From NCBI GenBank assembly GCA_002345205.1, contig DDVI01000027.1:1-16019 (forward strand): a DNA stretch of 16,019 bases, read 5' to 3'. Each line of letters begins with the position of its first letter. Positions within the stretch are counted from its first letter, which is position 1. Position numbers and translations under genes: made by a program. This stretch comes from Bdellovibrionaceae bacterium UBA2316. Lineage in GTDB: Bacteria; Bdellovibrionota; Bdellovibrionia; Bdellovibrionales; Bdellovibrionaceae. The notes beneath the pieces were generated by a model, which worked only from the letters and a program-made list of their open reading frames with translations, had not been told where the DNA came from and ran no database searches. Shown one piece after another: positions 14,680 to 16,019 of this stretch.

Positions 14680-15325
14680 TTCTTAAAAGTCCTCGAACAT
14701 ATTTCGAGGACTTGTCTTGGACGAACGAGAAATTTTTTAATGCTCGTTCGCCATCAAAAAATTCTTTCTGATTGTATTTAAATTCAACAATCCTTAAATC
14801 ATTCGGCTCTTCCGTCCAAAATGATGTATGTACAGACTTGTGATTTATGTCAGAATCTATCGTTAGGCGTACTTTTCCATTCGCTGAAATATAATATGTT
14901 CGATGATAGCGGTTATATAAACTAGGAACCAGGTTCGATAGAGATTCCTGCGTTTGAATTGGTGCACTTGTTTTTTTAAAAATATCTAAAAGTGAAATGC
15001 TTTCGTTCAAATCTATGTTGCCAGTTACCGGAAATGAAATTTTTGATCCTACCGTGCCTTCTTTTTTTTTGATTTCTATAGTGGCATTTTGAATAGAGTT
15101 GAAATCTCCATACCAGCGAAGACGTACTTTTAAACGTTTTGGGTAACCATAGATGTGATCATGAAAGTGATCCAAATCCAAAGTATCAAAATACAGGTTA
15201 TTCACCATTCGTGGTATAAATAAAGACGTAAACATTAGGGGGTTTGTGTAGACTTCATTCATTAAATTCGACACGGACGAATCCTTAACCACAATTTTGG
15301 TTTCATAGCGCCAAATATTATTCAT
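14672..15325 (-). CDS. VTC-domain protein (polyphosphate polymerase/CYTH-like)
   Basis: VTC domains are tunnel-shaped triphosphate-handling folds; in yeast Vtc4 they make polyphosphate from ATP. Starting at ATG (15323-15325) the product has 217 residues and begins MNNIWRYETKIVV, typical for bacterial members. Visible landmarks are Glu8/Lys10, VNNLYFDTLDLDHFHDHIYG (41-60), the basic strand KRLKVRLRWYG (63-73), IEIKKK (83-88), YHRTYYI (140-146), VRLTIDSDI (152-160) and VEFKY (180-184). All the basic and acidic positions expected to line the tunnel appear present, so it is probably active; the exact product (polyphosphate or another) is inferred. A longer frame to 15400 would add a stretch that merely reads the upstream gene in another frame. 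The ATG overlaps that gene's stop by 8 bases, implying coupling. Confidence 0.82.
   Translation of the reverse strand: MNNIWRYETKIVVKDSSVSNLMNEVYTNPLMFTSLFIPRMVNNLYFDTLDLDHFHDHIYGYPKRLKVRLRWYGDFNSIQNATIEIKKKEGTVGSKISFPVTGNIDLNESISLLDIFKKTSAPIQTQESLSNLVPSLYNRYHRTYYISANGKVRLTIDSDINHKSVHTSFWTEEPNDLRIVEFKYNQKEFFDGERALKNFSFVQDKSSKYVRGLLRTT
14687..14713. terminator. Perfect hairpin at the convergent gene ends
   Basis: AAGTCCTCGAA (14687-14697) and TTCGAGGACTT (14703-14713) form an 11-base-pair stem with a 5-base loop. It starts 8 bases after the stop of the 513-residue gene and lies inside the last codons of the VTC gene. The plus-strand tail (GTCTTGG) is poor in U; the minus-strand tail has TTTT. 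A shared, weak bidirectional terminator is plausible. Confidence 0.4.
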
Positions 15326-16019
15326 AAAATTCTCGCAAACCCAGAGGTAAAAAATGAGATAAAATAATGGAACCGTCATCATTTTTAATATAGTAAACAA
15401 TAACGTCCGCTAGCCATTTATCTTTGTTAGGAATATCACTTTCACTAATAATTTTTGTCCATTTAGATTTAATATCTTTAAAGTCTTTATCCCGAAGAGC
15501 ATCGGCCAAAGATTGTGATTCAAAATCGTCATTCGATGGTAGGCTTATTTTATAATAGGGATGGCGGTTTAGGCCGTTCGTTTTTAAATTAATTAATTGG
15601 ATCTCGGGTATCTTTGGAATGATATCCTCGCTTAATCGAGATGTTACCGTTACGTACGTGGTCGCGTACTTGGTTGGCGACAACAACAGATATGGGTTAG
15701 CATCATCTTCATTAGTGATGAAGAAACTCAGTAGGTTATGTCCGACGTCGCTAAATGGTTCTGGAATCGAACTAATTTTGATAGGGATGATTTGTTTTCC
15801 CAACGTAACTTTGGCGCTAAGTTCAGATACATCCATTAACGGAGACGAAAACTCATTTTCAGATTTCGCATAGTATTCAAGCTTTCGCTGAGTCATAAAA
15901 TCGAGTGCTAAGTCGTAGTCGGTATCCACGGGCATTTTTTTAGATACAAGAACACCCGTATAAACGGTGGCCACGAATAGGAGCAAGCCTCCAATCCATC
16001 CTCCAGTAAATTTACGAGT
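15318..16019 (-). CDS. Single-pass membrane protein with exported domain, truncated by window edge; possibly FixH-like
   Basis: The frame is open to the right edge (reads TRKFTGGWIGGLLLFVATVY inward from base 16019), so the true start is probably outside the window; an internal TTG (15984-15986) would cut into the membrane helix. The helix (GGLLLFVATVYTGVLV) is followed by DTDYDLALDFMTQRKLEYYA, a layout like FixH-type proteins (helix, then D-x-Y-x-x-A-L and a charged helix, then a beta-rich exported domain). That resemblance is weak. The remaining about 170 residues are mixed beta/alpha with no catalytic motif seen. The TAA stop lies inside the start of the VTC gene (overlap of 8 bases), so the two are co-transcribed and probably act together at the membrane. 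Confidence 0.7.
   Translation of the reverse strand, partial: TRKFTGGWIGGLLLFVATVYTGVLVSKKMPVDTDYDLALDFMTQRKLEYYAKSENEFSSPLMDVSELSAKVTLGKQIIPIKISSIPEPFSDVGHNLLSFFITNEDDANPYLLLSPTKYATTYVTVTSRLSEDIIPKIPEIQLINLKTNGLNRHPYYKISLPSNDDFESQSLADALRDKDFKDIKSKWTKIISESDIPNKDKWLADVIVYYIKNDDGSIILSHFLPLGLREFYE

Noticed and set aside
15326..15400. Extension of the VTC gene to the ATG at 15398-15400
   Set aside because: The added hydrophobic segment is the upstream gene read in another frame; the VTC family starts near the RYETK motif.
1..16019. CRISPR array, tRNA or rRNA genes, insertion sequence, phage genes or toxin-antitoxin pair
   Set aside because: No regularly spaced repeats, cloverleaf, rRNA core sequences, transposase or integrase motifs were found on either strand.

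Overview
The window looks like a chromosomal segment of a moderately AT-rich Gram-negative bacterium, most likely a member of the Bdellovibrionota (Bdellovibrio or Pseudobdellovibrio type). This is inferred from gene content: a Fis-type regulator, diaminopimelate biosynthesis genes, many small lipoproteins and secreted proteins without familiar domains, and tight gene packing. No rRNA, tRNA, CRISPR array, insertion sequence or phage gene was seen.

Left part (1-3516) is read from the minus strand. In transcription order it holds queE (queuosine precursor synthesis), fis (nucleoid/regulatory protein) with its own good sigma70-type promoter and terminator, dnaB (replicative helicase, TTG start), a small 70-residue acidic protein with a clear terminator, and a 53-residue exported-peptide gene. 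Just ahead of dnaB is a GC-rich rod-shaped palindrome of about 123 bases, the most striking non-coding structure in the window.

Middle part (3606-12591) is nine plus-strand genes with gaps of at most 21 bases and two 4-base ATGA overlaps: ftsK (DNA translocase), a periplasmic TPR-like protein, a small LptM-like lipoprotein, dapF, dapA, dapB, a degenerate FolK-like protein, a second small lipoprotein and a 717-residue secreted protein with carboxypeptidase-regulatory-like beta domains. No terminator was seen inside this run, so it may be one long operon linking chromosome segregation at the septum with supply of meso-diaminopimelate and lysine for peptidoglycan and with envelope proteins.

Right part (12592-16019) is less compact. 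A lipoprotein-like reading frame on the minus strand (12574-12865) has a good lipobox but no usable start codon, suggesting a frameshifted or decaying gene. Next comes a plus-strand 513-residue exported protein of unknown function. On the minus strand, a VTC-domain (polyphosphate polymerase/CYTH-like) gene overlaps by 8 bases an upstream gene for a single-pass membrane protein that runs off the right edge.

All calls come from reading motifs and context by eye; no database search was made.
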